From Mycobacterium sp. MS1601 (lineage in GTDB: Bacteria; Actinomycetota; Actinomycetes; Mycobacteriales; Mycobacteriaceae): 64,000 bases of DNA. Within the stretch, counting starts at the first letter, position 1. Every line of letters starts with the position of its first letter. The stretch lies in NCBI RefSeq assembly GCF_001984215.1, contig NZ_CP019420.1:4464001-4528000 (forward strand), written 5' to 3'. The position numbers and the translations under genes are program-made. Positions 53,678 to 62,572 of the stretch are shown here, piece by piece. Below the pieces are notes generated by a model, which saw nothing but the letters and a program-made list of their open reading frames with translations, was not told the DNA's origin and did no database searches.

Positions 53678-55114
53678 ATGAATCAATCGCAAGCAGGCCA
53701 ACTGAACTCGGACGCTGCATCACTACGTCGTGCGTTGCGTAGAGCCCGCGACGGAGCAACGCTCGATGCTACCGAGGCTTCGGTTCTCATGGGTGCGCGG
53801 GGAAACCAGCTGGAGATGCTGCTCGAGGCCGCATCCGGTGTGCGAGATGCCGGCCTACTCGATGCAGGCCGACCCGGGGTGGTCACCTACTCGCGAAAGG
53901 TGTTCATCCCGCTGACCCGGTTGTGCCGCGACCGTTGTCATTACTGCACTTTCGCCACTGTCCCGCATCGCCTACCCGCACCGTTCTTGGAACGAGACGA
54001 AGTGCTCGAGATCGCGCGCGTCGGTGCGGCCCATGGCTGCAAAGAGGCGCTGTTCACACTCGGGGACAGGCCGGAAGAGCGATGGCCCGCTGCCCGGACC
54101 TGGTTGCGTGACAGGGGTTTCGATACGACACTCGATTACCTCCGGGCATGCGCGATCGCGGTTCTGGAAGGTACGGGGTTACTTCCACACCTCAATCCCG
54201 GTGTGTTGAGCTGGGAAGAGCTGTCCCGGCTGAAACCCGTTGCGCCGTCGATGGGGATGATGCTGGAGACGACCGCGACACGATTGTGGTCAACCAAGGG
54301 CGGGCCACACTATGGCAGCCCGGACAAGAATCCTGTGGTGCGGTTACGCACGCTCACAGACGCAGGACGGGTCGGAGTTCCCTTCACCACCGGCATTCTG
54401 ATCGGCATTGGCGAGACTCGAACCGAGCGCGCCGAGTCGCTCTTTGCGATTCGCTCCGCGGCGCGCGCACACGGGCACATTCAAGAAGTGATTGTGCAGA
54501 ACTTCCGGGCTAAGCCCGACACTGCGATGGCGAACGAACCGGACGCTGCCCTCGAGGAGCTCGCGGCAACGATCGCGGTCGCCAGACTGATACTCGGTCC
54601 GAAGATGCGCCTACAGGCACCGCCCAACCTGGTCGGCGACCAGTTTGCGTTGTTGCTGCGCGCAGGAATCGACGACTGGGGTGGTGTCTCGCCTGTCACG
54701 TCCGATCACGTAAATCCGGAGAGGCCTTGGCCGGCGATCGACGAACTAGGGGCGCGTTCAGCCGACATGGGCTTCTCGCTGCGGGAGAGGTTGGCCGCGT
54801 ACCCAGCCTATGTTCTTCAAGGATCGCCATGGATCGATCCGCGCCTGCATCCCCACGTGCAGGCTCTGGCAGATCCCCAGACCGGGCTTGCAGATGAGGC
54901 TGCCGTGGTCGCCGGACGTCCCTGGCAGGAACCTGACAACCAGGTCGAATCCAGCGGCCGCATCGACCTGCACCTGAGCATCGACACCAGTGGCCGTAAC
55001 TCGGATCGGCGAGCGGACTTCTCATCGGTCTATGGCGACTGGGGGAACTGCGCAAGGAGATCAACGCTGCGCAGCACCGAGGGGCACCGCAAACGGTGTC
55101 GCCGCAGCGCATGA
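53678..55114 (+). CDS. CofG half of FO synthase (as read)
   Basis: 478 codons as read. The radical-SAM cluster motif CxxxCxxC is Cys83, Cys87 and Cys90 (CRDRCHYC), followed by [26 protein letters not shown] and [13 protein letters not shown] typical of CofG. The last 25 codons after 55045 are out of frame. If the frameshift is real, this half could still fold, but it would need a free CofH. Confidence 0.83.
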   Translation: MNQSQAGQLNSDAASLRRALRRARDGATLDATEASVLMGARGNQLEMLLEAASGVRDAGLLDAGRPGVVTYSRKVFIPLTRLCRDRCHYCTFATVPHRLPAPFLERDEVLEIARVGAAHGCKEALFTLGDRPEERWPAARTWLRDRGFDTTLDYLRACAIAVLEGTGLLPHLNPGVLSWEELSRLKPVAPSMGMMLETTATRLWSTKGGPHYGSPDKNPVVRLRTLTDAGRVGVPFTTGILIGIGETRTERAESLFAIRSAARAHGHIQEVIVQNFRAKPDTAMANEPDAALEELAATIAVARLILGPKMRLQAPPNLVGDQFALLLRAGIDDWGGVSPVTSDHVNPERPWPAIDELGARSADMGFSLRERLAAYPAYVLQGSPWIDPRLHPHVQALADPQTGLADEAAVVAGRPWQEPDNQVESSGRIDLHLSIDTSGRNSDRRADFSSVYGDWGNCARRSTLRSTEGHRKRCRRSA

Positions 55115-56262
55115 GCCAGGACGTTCGCGCAGGACTTGCCGTGGCGGAATCCAATCCGGCTGCGCTGCTGGAGGACTCCAACCAGGCGGCAGCGCTGGCG
55201 CTGCTGACCGCCGAAGGCCCGGCTCTCGACGAACTCGCTCACCTGGCTGACCAACTTCGGCGCGACGTCGTTGGAGAGGACGTTACCTATGTCGTCAACC
55301 GAAACATCAACTTCTCGAATGTGTGTTACGTCGGTTGCCGGTTCTGCGCCTTCGCCCAGCGCGATCGCGACGCCGATGCCTACCGACTCTCACTGCCCGA
55401 GATTGCAGCGCGAGCGGTCGAGGCGGCTGCTGACGGGGCTACGGAGGTCTGTATCCAAGGCGGCATCGACCCCCAGTTGCCGGTCACTTTCTACGCGGAC
55501 ATCGTTCGCGCCGTGCGCAACGCGGCGCCAGGTATGCACGTGCATGCGTTCTCCCCGATGGAGATTGTCTCAGCGGCCTCAAAGGCCGCTGTGCCGGTCC
55601 GCGAGTGGCTCGCCGAACTCAAGGAGGCTGGCCTCGGGTCGATACCCGGAACGGCGGCCGAGATCCTCGACGACGAGATCCGCTGGATTCTAACGAAGGG
55701 GAAACTACCTGCCGCACAATGGATTGACGTGGTATCGACCGCGCACGAGCTAGGGATTCCATCCTCCTCAACGATGATGTACGGCCACGTCGACCGGCCG
55801 CAGCATTGGCTCGGGCACCTGCGTGTGCTGGCGCAGGTGCAAGACCGGTCCAGAGAAGCCGGGGCGGCATGGTTCACCGAATTCGTCCCGCTGCCTTTCG
55901 TGCATCACAACGCCCCGATCTATCTGGCGGGGATAGCACGTCCGGGACCTTCGGTGCGCGACAATCGTGCGATACATGCCTTCGCGCGACTCGCTCTGCA
56001 TGGTCGCATCGACCACATTCAGTGCTCATGGGTCAAACTCGGCAACGAGCAGGCTGTCGACATCCTGCGCGGCGGGGCCGACGACATGGGTGGAACCCTG
56101 ATGGAAGAGACGATCTCGCGGATGGCCGGTTCAGAACACGGTTCGTCGCGCTCTGTTGCCGATCTGACGGCGCTCGCCGCGGCGGCGGGTCGCCCGGTTC
56201 GGCAGCGCAACACAACGTATGCGATGGGCCACGAAGTCATCAGTCATGCCCACCACTCATAA
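55096..56262 (+). CDS. CofH half of FO synthase (as read)
   Basis: 388 codons as read, from a GTG at 55096 (or ATG at 55111). The radical-SAM motif is Cys77, Cys81 and Cys84 (CYVGCRFC). [29 protein letters not shown] and [23 protein letters not shown] are characteristic of CofH, the FO-forming partner. No good ribosome site precedes it. It overlaps fbiD by 17 bases. Confidence 0.83.
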   Translation: MSPQRMSQDVRAGLAVAESNPAALLEDSNQAAALALLTAEGPALDELAHLADQLRRDVVGEDVTYVVNRNINFSNVCYVGCRFCAFAQRDRDADAYRLSLPEIAARAVEAAADGATEVCIQGGIDPQLPVTFYADIVRAVRNAAPGMHVHAFSPMEIVSAASKAAVPVREWLAELKEAGLGSIPGTAAEILDDEIRWILTKGKLPAAQWIDVVSTAHELGIPSSSTMMYGHVDRPQHWLGHLRVLAQVQDRSREAGAAWFTEFVPLPFVHHNAPIYLAGIARPGPSVRDNRAIHAFARLALHGRIDHIQCSWVKLGNEQAVDILRGGADDMGGTLMEETISRMAGSEHGSSRSVADLTALAAAAGRPVRQRNTTYAMGHEVISHAHHS

Positions 56263-56932
56263 CGAACCGACGCCGGTGGTTCTCTTGATCCCCGCAAAAC
56301 CCCTGCACCAAGCAAAGACTCGCCTTCGGACAAGCCTGCATCTACCCGTCGAGGTAGAGAGCCTAGTCGCCGCAATGTTCAACGACACGCTGACCGCGGC
56401 CCTCCAGTGTCCCACCGTGGAAAACGTTGTCGTCCTCACCACCGATCCGCGCCTACACGAGAACGCGCGCGACAGCGGCGCGCAAGTATGGGGTAAAGAG
56501 AATCCCCAGGCTGGCCTCAACGCCACACTCCGGCGCGCATCATCTGAGTTGCACCGCAGGGGTTCACGAATTGCCGTCATTCCTGCTGATCTACCGGCTC
56601 TGCGATCCAACGACCTCGAAGCTGCACTTGTCGCCGCAGGTTCGCACCGTTCTTTCTGTGCTGATCGCCGCCAGGAAGGCACCACGTTGCTGGTCACAGG
56701 TGGACGCCAGCTTCATCCGGAGTTCGGGCGGGGCTCCGCGCTCGCGCACGCGCTCTCAGGCGCCAGGGGGCTGGCAGTGGCCGGAGAGTCGTTGCGCACC
56801 GATGTCGACACTGCGGAGGACTTGTTAGCGGCCGGAGTGTTGGGACTGGGAGAGCACACCGCAGCGTTGCTCCGAAGTCGGCTTGCGCTCGCCAGCTTCG
56901 ACCCTTCCGCTGCTCCCTGGCTGGCGCCGTAG
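56246..56932 (+). CDS. fbiD: FbiD/CofC-type guanylyltransferase of F420 synthesis
   Basis: 228-aa nucleotidyltransferase of the CofC family: [17 protein letters not shown] at the start for GTP, a central [18 protein letters not shown] and a [12 protein letters not shown] end. In mycobacteria FbiD joins GTP with phosphoenolpyruvate to give the activated side-chain unit that FbiA attaches to FO. ATG at 56246 overlaps the FO synthase stop by 17 bases, so the two are coupled. In M. tuberculosis fbiC and fbiD are far apart, so this linked pair is probably an extra set. Confidence 0.86.
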   Translation: MPTTHNEPTPVVLLIPAKPLHQAKTRLRTSLHLPVEVESLVAAMFNDTLTAALQCPTVENVVVLTTDPRLHENARDSGAQVWGKENPQAGLNATLRRASSELHRRGSRIAVIPADLPALRSNDLEAALVAAGSHRSFCADRRQEGTTLLVTGGRQLHPEFGRGSALAHALSGARGLAVAGESLRTDVDTAEDLLAAGVLGLGEHTAALLRSRLALASFDPSAAPWLAP

Positions 56933-57009
56933 CGGAGTCCCAGGGAGCCGCCGCCGAACGTCGATCCAGCCATCCATGTTGGATGCCGGTATCTGACGGT
57001 GTGGGCCAG

Positions 57010-57405
57010 CTAGGCGAGTGCGCCACGCTTCGAGGAGTGCACGTACTCCAGTGCGAGATCGAGCCGCGGGTGCATCGGCATCAACTCGTGTAACCCAACG
57101 AGTTTCATCGGACGGCTGGTGGTCGGTCCGTCTGCGACCACGGAGAACGGCAGACGCGGTGATACTCGGTCATGGGTGGCGATGAGGATGGCCATTCCGT
57201 GCGATGCGAGGAAGTCGATGTCGGTCAAGTCGACGATCACCGCCGCTGGGTTGTCAGCAAGGGTGTGGGCCAGATGGCGCTCAAGCACAGGTGCCGTCAG
57301 TATGTCGAGTACGCCTCGGCAATGGACCACCGCTGTGTTGTCGTACCAGCGGTCTTCGATGACGCAGTGCCTTGGTTCGGATGTGGATGTGATTTGCGAG
57401 AACAT
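57010..57405 (-). CDS. STAS-domain anti-anti-sigma-like protein
   Basis: 131-aa STAS protein: VVHCRGVLDILTAPVLERHL, AVIVDLTDIDFLASHGMAIL with the Ser (in LASHG) that is phosphorylated by anti-sigma kinases in the family, and a PMKLVGLHELMPMHPRLDLAL end. It would bind an anti-sigma factor and free a sigma factor under stress. ATG at 57405 is taken as start since the longer frame is Arg-rich shadow. No anti-sigma partner is nearby. Confidence 0.84.
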   Translation of the reverse strand: MFSQITSTSEPRHCVIEDRWYDNTAVVHCRGVLDILTAPVLERHLAHTLADNPAAVIVDLTDIDFLASHGMAILIATHDRVSPRLPFSVVADGPTTSRPMKLVGLHELMPMHPRLDLALEYVHSSKRGALA

Positions 57406-57533
57406 GAAACGACCTGCTTGCCGTTGTAGTCGACGCTGATCTCGCGGGGCTTGTGCTGAACCAGGCAAGCGATGCGCGTGTTGTACGGCAAGCCTACGCG
57501 TCGATGACGCCGCAAACCAGTTTCGGAGGACTT

Positions 57534-58145
57534 CTAGGCCGTGGCCGGCAATCGGGTGTCGGTGGACAGCTCGGCGTACTGACGCATCAAACGCAAGGCG
57601 TCGGCCCGGTTGATCTGCGGATCTCGGGCGACGATTCGGTAACCGAAGTAGTCCTCCATCGACATCAGCGTCATCGCGATGTCGCGTGCGGGCTGGCGCA
57701 GGGCGAACGCGCCGGCTTCGGCGCCGGCGGTCAGCAGGTTGGTGTAGAGATCGACCTGGCGGTGGTAGATGCCCTGCACGTCGCGACGCTGGTCCAGTTC
57801 GAAACCGGCAGCCAATACCGCTCGCCAGATGGCGCGCCACTCGGCGTCCTCCGGCCCGGTCGGGAGGCCGGCGGCGATGGTCAGTGCTAACTGGGTCGCC
57901 ACGTCGTCGGTCTGGGTGCCCAGTTCCAGGCGCGCGTCGTAGAAGCGGACATCGGAGCGCAGTGCGAGCTCGGACAGCAGCTCGGCCATGTCTTTGAAGT
58001 AGTAGCGCAGTGCGTTGGTGGTCAGGCCCAGTTCGGTGGCGACGTCGGCGAGCTTGAGGGTGGCCAGGTCATGACGCTCGATCAGGGCGATGGCGGCATC
58101 GAGGATCTCGCCGCGTCGCTCCACCTGGCGGTTGGGCCGTGCCAC
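57534..58145 (-). CDS. TetR-family transcriptional regulator
   Basis: 203-aa TetR: N-terminal helix-turn-helix RRGEILDAAIALIERHDLATLKLADVATELGLTTNALRYYFKDM (about residues 10-55), then a helical ligand domain. GTG at 58145 is preceded by GAGAGGAG. It is divergent from the aminopeptidase gene, with a 27-bp palindrome between them, and likely represses itself and the peptidase-permease operon until a peptide or amino-acid signal binds (inference). Confidence 0.92.
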   Translation of the reverse strand: MARPNRQVERRGEILDAAIALIERHDLATLKLADVATELGLTTNALRYYFKDMAELLSELALRSDVRFYDARLELGTQTDDVATQLALTIAAGLPTGPEDAEWRAIWRAVLAAGFELDQRRDVQGIYHRQVDLYTNLLTAGAEAGAFALRQPARDIAMTLMSMEDYFGYRIVARDPQINRADALRLMRQYAELSTDTRLPATA

Positions 58146-58211
58146 GCCTGCTCCTCTCGCTTTCGCACTGATTTTGCCGTTCCTGTTGCGTCCCCGCTCA
58201 CTCGGGCGCAT

Positions 58212-58238
58212 AGTTCTTTTCCAATTAGGAAAATAACT
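58212..58238. promoter_or_regulatory. TetR operator palindrome
   Basis: An AT-rich 27-bp palindrome, AGTT-x-TTTTCC, AATTA spacer, GGAAAA-x-AACT, with a single mismatched pair, lies between the divergent TetR and aminopeptidase genes about 20 bases before the latter's ATG. Size and symmetry match TetR operators. It stands out strongly in GC-rich surroundings. Confidence 0.72.
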
Positions 58239-58257
58239 CCTGAACGAGAAGAAACCA

Positions 58258-59316
58258 ATGCGTGCCAGAGATCTCGGCGTGGTCATCGGGGAGCACCCCA
58301 CCGGACCGCACAACGCCATCACCGACGTACCCGGCGTCCGCGTCGGCCATACCACCCTGCATGACGACGGCATCAACACCGGAGTCACCGTCGTGGTCCC
58401 GCACGACGACATCTGGACCGAGCCATTGTTCGCCGGTTCGCACGTCCTCAACGGCAGCGGTGAACTCACCGGCCTCGAATGGATCCGCGAATCCGGTGAA
58501 CTCACCACCGCGATCGGCCTCACGAACACCCACAGCGTCGGCGTGGTACGTGATGCGCTGGTAGCCGAACAGGTCCGAGTGCGCGGCGACGGTGCGTACT
58601 GGTCGCTGCCGGTGGTAGGGGAGACCTACGACGGATTCCTCAACGACATCAACGGCTTTCACGTCCGTCCCGAACATGTCCGGGCTGCGCTGATGTCGGC
58701 TTCCGACGGGCCGGTAGCAGAAGGCAATGTCGGCGGCGGCACCGGGATGATCTGCCATCAGTTCAAAGGCGGCATCGGCACGGCATCGCGGGTGCTCGGT
58801 TACACCGTCGGCGTGCTGGTTCAGGCCAATCACGGTCGCCGCGAACGACTTCGGATCAACGGACAACCCGTCACCCAACCGGCTGTCCCGCTGCCGGCAC
58901 ATCCGCCGGGCTTCCAGCCGGGCTCGGGGTCAATCATCGTGGTGGTTGCGACCAACGCCCCACTGTTGCCGCACCAGTGCCAACGACTGGCGCAGCGCAC
59001 GGCGCTGGCGGTGGGACGTCTGGGCGGCACCGGTGAGCAGTACAGCGGCGACCTGATGCTGGCCTTCTCCACGGGAAACCGCGGAATCCCACCCTACGGC
59101 ATCGTTTCCGACGTCACCTCGATCCAACCCGAGATCCCGGTGCGCATGGTCGGCCCCGCGCTGATGGATCTGCTGTTCGACCTCACCATCGAGGCCACCG
59201 AAGAGGCGATCGTCAACGCCATGGTGGCCGCCAAAACCGTCACCGGCTACCGCGGCTACACCGTGCACGCCATCGACCACCACCAATTGACCGCTCAATT
59301 CCAGGAGAACGCATGA
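58258..59316 (+). CDS. DmpA/P1-type self-cleaving aminopeptidase
   Basis: 352-aa N-terminal nucleophile peptidase of the DmpA/BapA family (S58). DVPGVRVGHTTL and GNVGGGTGMICHQFKGGIGTAS are family landmarks. Self-cleavage should fall between Gly224 and Ser225 in PGSGSIIVVVATNAPL, giving alpha and beta chains with Ser225 as nucleophile. Members release N-terminal D-, L- or beta-amino acids from peptides or amides. ATG at 58258; its stop overlaps the permease start (ATGA), so hydrolysis and uptake are produced together. Confidence 0.9.
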   Translation: MRARDLGVVIGEHPTGPHNAITDVPGVRVGHTTLHDDGINTGVTVVVPHDDIWTEPLFAGSHVLNGSGELTGLEWIRESGELTTAIGLTNTHSVGVVRDALVAEQVRVRGDGAYWSLPVVGETYDGFLNDINGFHVRPEHVRAALMSASDGPVAEGNVGGGTGMICHQFKGGIGTASRVLGYTVGVLVQANHGRRERLRINGQPVTQPAVPLPAHPPGFQPGSGSIIVVVATNAPLLPHQCQRLAQRTALAVGRLGGTGEQYSGDLMLAFSTGNRGIPPYGIVSDVTSIQPEIPVRMVGPALMDLLFDLTIEATEEAIVNAMVAAKTVTGYRGYTVHAIDHHQLTAQFQENA

Positions 59317-60719
59317 CAACTCAGACCGAAGGGCGGCGCCTTACCGGGCAGCTGGGCCCCATCGGCATCGTCTTCATGGTGGTGGCCGCGGCCGCCCCGC
59401 TGACCGTGATCGGCGGCAACATGCCGCTGGCCATGGGACTGGGCAACGGCGCCGGTGCGCCGGTCGGATTCGTGATCGCCGCGCTGGTACTACTGGTCTT
59501 CAGTGTCGGCTTCGTGACGATGACGCCGTATGTGCCCGAGGCTGGGGCGTTCTTCTCCTACGTAACCCTTGGTCTGGGCGACCGGCTGGGCAAGGGCGTG
59601 GCGGTGGTGGCGCTGATCGCCTACACCGCCATCCAGATCGGCATCTACGGCTACATCGGCTGGGCCATCGACGACACCGTGCGCTTCTACGGTGGACCAG
59701 AATTGCCTTGGCCGCTCTACGCTTTCGCGATCTTGGCGATCGTCGCGGTACTCGGCTACCGACACATCGACCTCAGTGCCAAGGTGCTCGGCATCGCGCT
59801 GGCCCTGGAGATCGGCATCGTCGTCGTACTGGATCTGGTGATGGTGGCCAACCCCAGCCCGGCCGGCGTCACGTTCACCTCCTTCACCCCGTCCGTATTC
59901 ACCCAGGGCACCATCGGCATCGCAATCCTGTTTGCGCTCACCGGATTCATCGGATTCGAAGCCACGGCGGTGTTCCGCGACGAAGCCCGCGATCCCGAGC
60001 GCACCATCCCCATCGCCACGTACGCCGCAGTGATCATCATCGGCGCCTTTTACGCCATCACGGTGTGGGCGTTCGTCGTTGCCATCGGTCCCGACAACGT
60101 CACGGCCGTGGCCAACCAAACTCTCGACGGTGAGGGCAACATGCTGCTGGACACCACCGAGTCCATGCTGGGCACCATCGGCCGCGACATCGTGAACGTG
60201 CTGCTGTTGACCAGCCTGTTCGCCTGCGTGCTGTCATTCCACAACGTGATCGCGCGGTATCAGTTCGTGTTGTCCCGCAAGGGGCTGCTGCCGGCTCGGC
60301 TGGGCGCTGTGCATGGCGGGCATCACTCGCCGGCGTTTTCCTCGGTGGCGCAGACGGTGACTGCCGCTCTGATTGTCGGTGTGCTCGCGGTACTCGGGAT
60401 CGATCCGCTGGTCGGGGTGTTCGGCTCGATGGCCGGCGTAGCCACCGTAGGCATGGTCATCCTCATGCTCACGACGTCCATCGCCGTGCTGGTGTTCTTC
60501 CTGCGCAACCGGGACCGGGTGTCGGGTGTGTGGCAGACGAGGATCGCGCCCACCGTGGCCGTGCTGGGGCTGCTGGGCTGTCTGTGGCTGGTGCTGTCCA
60601 ACTTCACGCTGGTCACCGGCGGTAGCGTCGGGTTGAGCGCGGTGCTGGCGGCCATCCCGTTCCTCGGGTTGGTGGTCGGTGCGCTGGCGTGGAAGCCTTC
60701 GACGTCGATCTCGTCCTGA
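59313..60719 (+). CDS. APC-family amino-acid permease
   Basis: 468-aa amino acid-polyamine-organocation transporter with about 12 hydrophobic segments: GPIGIVFMVVAAAAPLTVIGGNMPLAMGLGNGAGAP at the front, the FALTGFIGFEATAVFRDEARDPERTIP signature after TM5, and an even spread of later helices. Substrate should be an amino acid or amide related to the product of the DmpA-type enzyme. It is the second gene of the TetR-controlled operon. Confidence 0.92.
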   Translation: MTTQTEGRRLTGQLGPIGIVFMVVAAAAPLTVIGGNMPLAMGLGNGAGAPVGFVIAALVLLVFSVGFVTMTPYVPEAGAFFSYVTLGLGDRLGKGVAVVALIAYTAIQIGIYGYIGWAIDDTVRFYGGPELPWPLYAFAILAIVAVLGYRHIDLSAKVLGIALALEIGIVVVLDLVMVANPSPAGVTFTSFTPSVFTQGTIGIAILFALTGFIGFEATAVFRDEARDPERTIPIATYAAVIIIGAFYAITVWAFVVAIGPDNVTAVANQTLDGEGNMLLDTTESMLGTIGRDIVNVLLLTSLFACVLSFHNVIARYQFVLSRKGLLPARLGAVHGGHHSPAFSSVAQTVTAALIVGVLAVLGIDPLVGVFGSMAGVATVGMVILMLTTSIAVLVFFLRNRDRVSGVWQTRIAPTVAVLGLLGCLWLVLSNFTLVTGGSVGLSAVLAAIPFLGLVVGALAWKPSTSISS

Positions 60720-60777
60720 GTGCTTTGGCGCGCGTGCGCGGTCGCATGCGAAGATAGCGGCCGCGCATACGCGCTTG

Positions 60778-60851
60778 GGGGCGGTAGCTCAGTTGGTTAG
60801 AGCCGGGGACTCATAATCCCTTGGTCGCGGGTTCGAGCCCCGCCCGCCCTA
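60778..60851 (+). tRNA. tRNA with CAT anticodon (Met or lysidine-Ile2)
   Basis: A 74-base cloverleaf: acceptor 60778-60784 pairing with 60844-60850 (last pair G-U), D-arm GCTC...GAGC, anticodon loop CTCATAA (anticodon CAT at 60812-60814), T-arm GCGGG-TTCGAGC-CCCGC. No CCA encoded. The CTTGGTC after the anticodon stem resembles bacterial tRNA-Ile2, whose C34 becomes lysidine, more than elongator Met, but the two cannot be told apart with confidence. It is not the initiator type. Confidence 0.93.
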
Positions 60852-60899
60852 CAACGCACTACCTGGATGACGGCGTATCGGAGCTTGTGCCGAGGGGTT

Positions 60900-61292
60900 C
60901 TAATTGAAATTTATCGGCGTGAACCCGTTCGCATCGGTGTAGATGGGTGGTAGCCATCCGGGCTCGCCTGGAACCACGGTCGTGGGTGTAACCGGGTATT
61001 TCACCTTCTCGAAAATCTGCTCGTCCTGCCAGTATCCGCCGCGGGTGGAACAGCTGTAACTGCCGCAGCTCGTGCTGACCGGCACCTGATGTGCAGGTAT
61101 CCAGACCATGCGGAAACGCACCCAGCTGCCATCTGGTTGCATCGGTCCGTCGCAGATGCTGCGAGTTTGGGTGCCGAGGAAACCCCAGGGGACGCTTTCA
61201 CAGCCCGGCTGCACATCTGCGTTTGCAGGCGGACTGCAAAAAGTACCCGCACCACTCAAGATTGCCACAGCGATAGCTAAGTTTCGTTTCAC
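60900..61292 (-). CDS. Exported CDGP-type mycobacterial protein
   Basis: 130-aa protein with a signal peptide ending near residue 25 (ANA/DV). The mature part has the motif SICDGPMQPDGSW typical of the CDGP family, six to seven cysteines likely in disulphides and a Pro-rich end with TVVPGEPGWLPP. Function is unknown; secreted. It ends about 50 bases after the convergent tRNA. Confidence 0.82.
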   Translation of the reverse strand: MKRNLAIAVAILSGAGTFCSPPANADVQPGCESVPWGFLGTQTRSICDGPMQPDGSWVRFRMVWIPAHQVPVSTSCGSYSCSTRGGYWQDEQIFEKVKYPVTPTTVVPGEPGWLPPIYTDANGFTPINFN

Positions 61293-61699
61293 TGATTCGC
61301 CTCCCCATCTGGGAATATAAACCTGTGCAACGAGTTTGGCAACGATTTGAGAACAAATAATTGACGTTGGTGAAGAAGTTGCTAGTGGTACTGCTGTGGC
61401 GACGGAACCTACTCGCCACTGGACTTCCGGGTGACTTCGGACTGGTGGCGCGCAAGTCAGAACTCCGAGCTAATCATCGCTGGAGAGTGGGGTAGGCCAA
61501 GCATCTGGCCGAACTATCGAACTCTCAAAGATGGCACCGATCGACTACCTCCGCGCGGCGGCCGGCCGCCCGATGTATGCGCGTTGTCGAACTGACCCAT
61601 GAGACGGCCAGTAGGTGGCAGTGGGGTGACCTTGCGCGACTTGTTCTGGTATGCCGCCGAATTGATCGTCGCCAGTTGGTGCGAATCGGATTTTGCCTC
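61293..61699. other. Intergenic stretch without a supported gene
   Basis: 407 bases between two minus-strand genes, more AT-rich at the left end (61320-61390), which probably holds the CDGP gene promoter. Short overlapping frames have no ribosome sites or families. Confidence 0.4.
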
Positions 61700-62086
61700 T
61701 CAGTCCAGGTGGGCCAGCGCCTGTTTGGCGGCGGCAAGTTCGGCCTCCAGCGCAGCAACCTTGGCGGCCTGCTGTGACCGGGCCTCGTCGATGATCTCGT
61801 CGATAGGGGTGGATAGATCCTCGTGCAGTTCCTTGGCAGCGCGGGAGACGGCGGCCGCGGCGACGGCGATGTTCCTGGCGAGATAGGTACTGCCCTGCTT
61901 GAGGTCGGCGTGCCACTCACCGTCGGCGGTACCGGTGACGGTGAGGGTGAGCTCCAGTGTCTTGGTCTTGCGGGTGGCCCGCTTCTTGGGTTTCTCCTCG
62001 GCGACAGATGTGTCCACCGTCGGCGAGGTGTTCTCGGGCTGGGCAGGTGCGACTGCGGTGGCCGGATTGTCGACGGTGATGGTCAC
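61700..62086 (-). CDS. Hypothetical protein with C-terminal coiled coil
   Basis: 128-aa protein: Pro/Thr-rich start, a basic KPKKRATRKTK patch (about 33-43), a beta-like LELTLTVTGTADGEWHADL, and a helical end with AAKVAALEAELAAAKQALAHLD that should form a coiled coil. A basic patch plus coiled coil could bind nucleic acid or act as a partner protein. Not assigned to a characterised family. Confidence 0.75.
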   Translation of the reverse strand: MTITVDNPATAVAPAQPENTSPTVDTSVAEEKPKKRATRKTKTLELTLTVTGTADGEWHADLKQGSTYLARNIAVAAAAVSRAAKELHEDLSTPIDEIIDEARSQQAAKVAALEAELAAAKQALAHLD

Positions 62087-62572
62087 AGCGGACTCCTTCT
62101 CTAAACTGCCGGTAGATGCCGGATCGATGAGCAGCCGTCATTAGAACAAATGTTCGACGCAGAGGAAAGCTGACGCGCCGACGCTCAGCCGGGTCGTGCT
62201 CATGGGCTGCGCGAGCTGCCGCGATCAACAAGCCCAGCGGCGCAGTTCTTCACCACATCGTGGCGTAGTGATATCCGAACATCGGCGCGCAGTGCGGTGC
62301 GGGACGGCCGTTGAGCTGATGTCACGGTCGACGTTCCCGGCTTCGAAGAGACCGGCATTCTGAAGTGACAAGTACTCCATCACAACACCATTGAAGTGAG
62401 CACGGAGTTGACCAGTGGCCCTACCGCGGGCTGGTCGGGGCGGGCGCCGACGCGGCTCCACCAGATGAATTCGTCTGGCTGATCGAGCGATTCAGCGTGA
62501 TGGGGACTTTCTTCTCTAGTCCTGGCGGAGCCGTGATCCAAAGATGGTGTCTGACGTTGGAAAGGATGCTCG
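62087..62572. other. Intergenic stretch with only fragmentary frames
   Basis: 486 bases between divergent genes. A minus-strand fragment near 62400-62490 reads DEFIWWSRVGARPDQPAVGP, protein-like but without a start of its own, so it may be a gene remnant. The right end holds the promoter of the next gene. Confidence 0.4.

Larger units (their letters stand above)
53678..56262 (+). pseudogene. fbiC: FO synthase (CofG-CofH fusion), split by a one-base frameshift
   Basis: FO synthase makes the deazaflavin FO of coenzyme F420 from tyrosine and a flavin precursor. Two frames cover the two radical-SAM halves: CofG (53678-55114) and CofH (55096-56262). Adding one G to the five-G run at 55041-55045 restores one frame; the linker then reads [17 protein letters not shown], and the whole is about 861 aa, close to M. 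tuberculosis FbiC (about 856). The CofH frame has no ribosome site of its own, which argues for a fused ancestor. It sits in the FadE/FadD operon, four bases after the crotonase gene. Confidence 0.85.

Noticed and set aside
60778..60851. tRNA as an integration site with a matching attachment repeat near 24 kb
   Set aside because: I found no copy of the tRNA 3' end elsewhere in the window, and no integrase gene is present.
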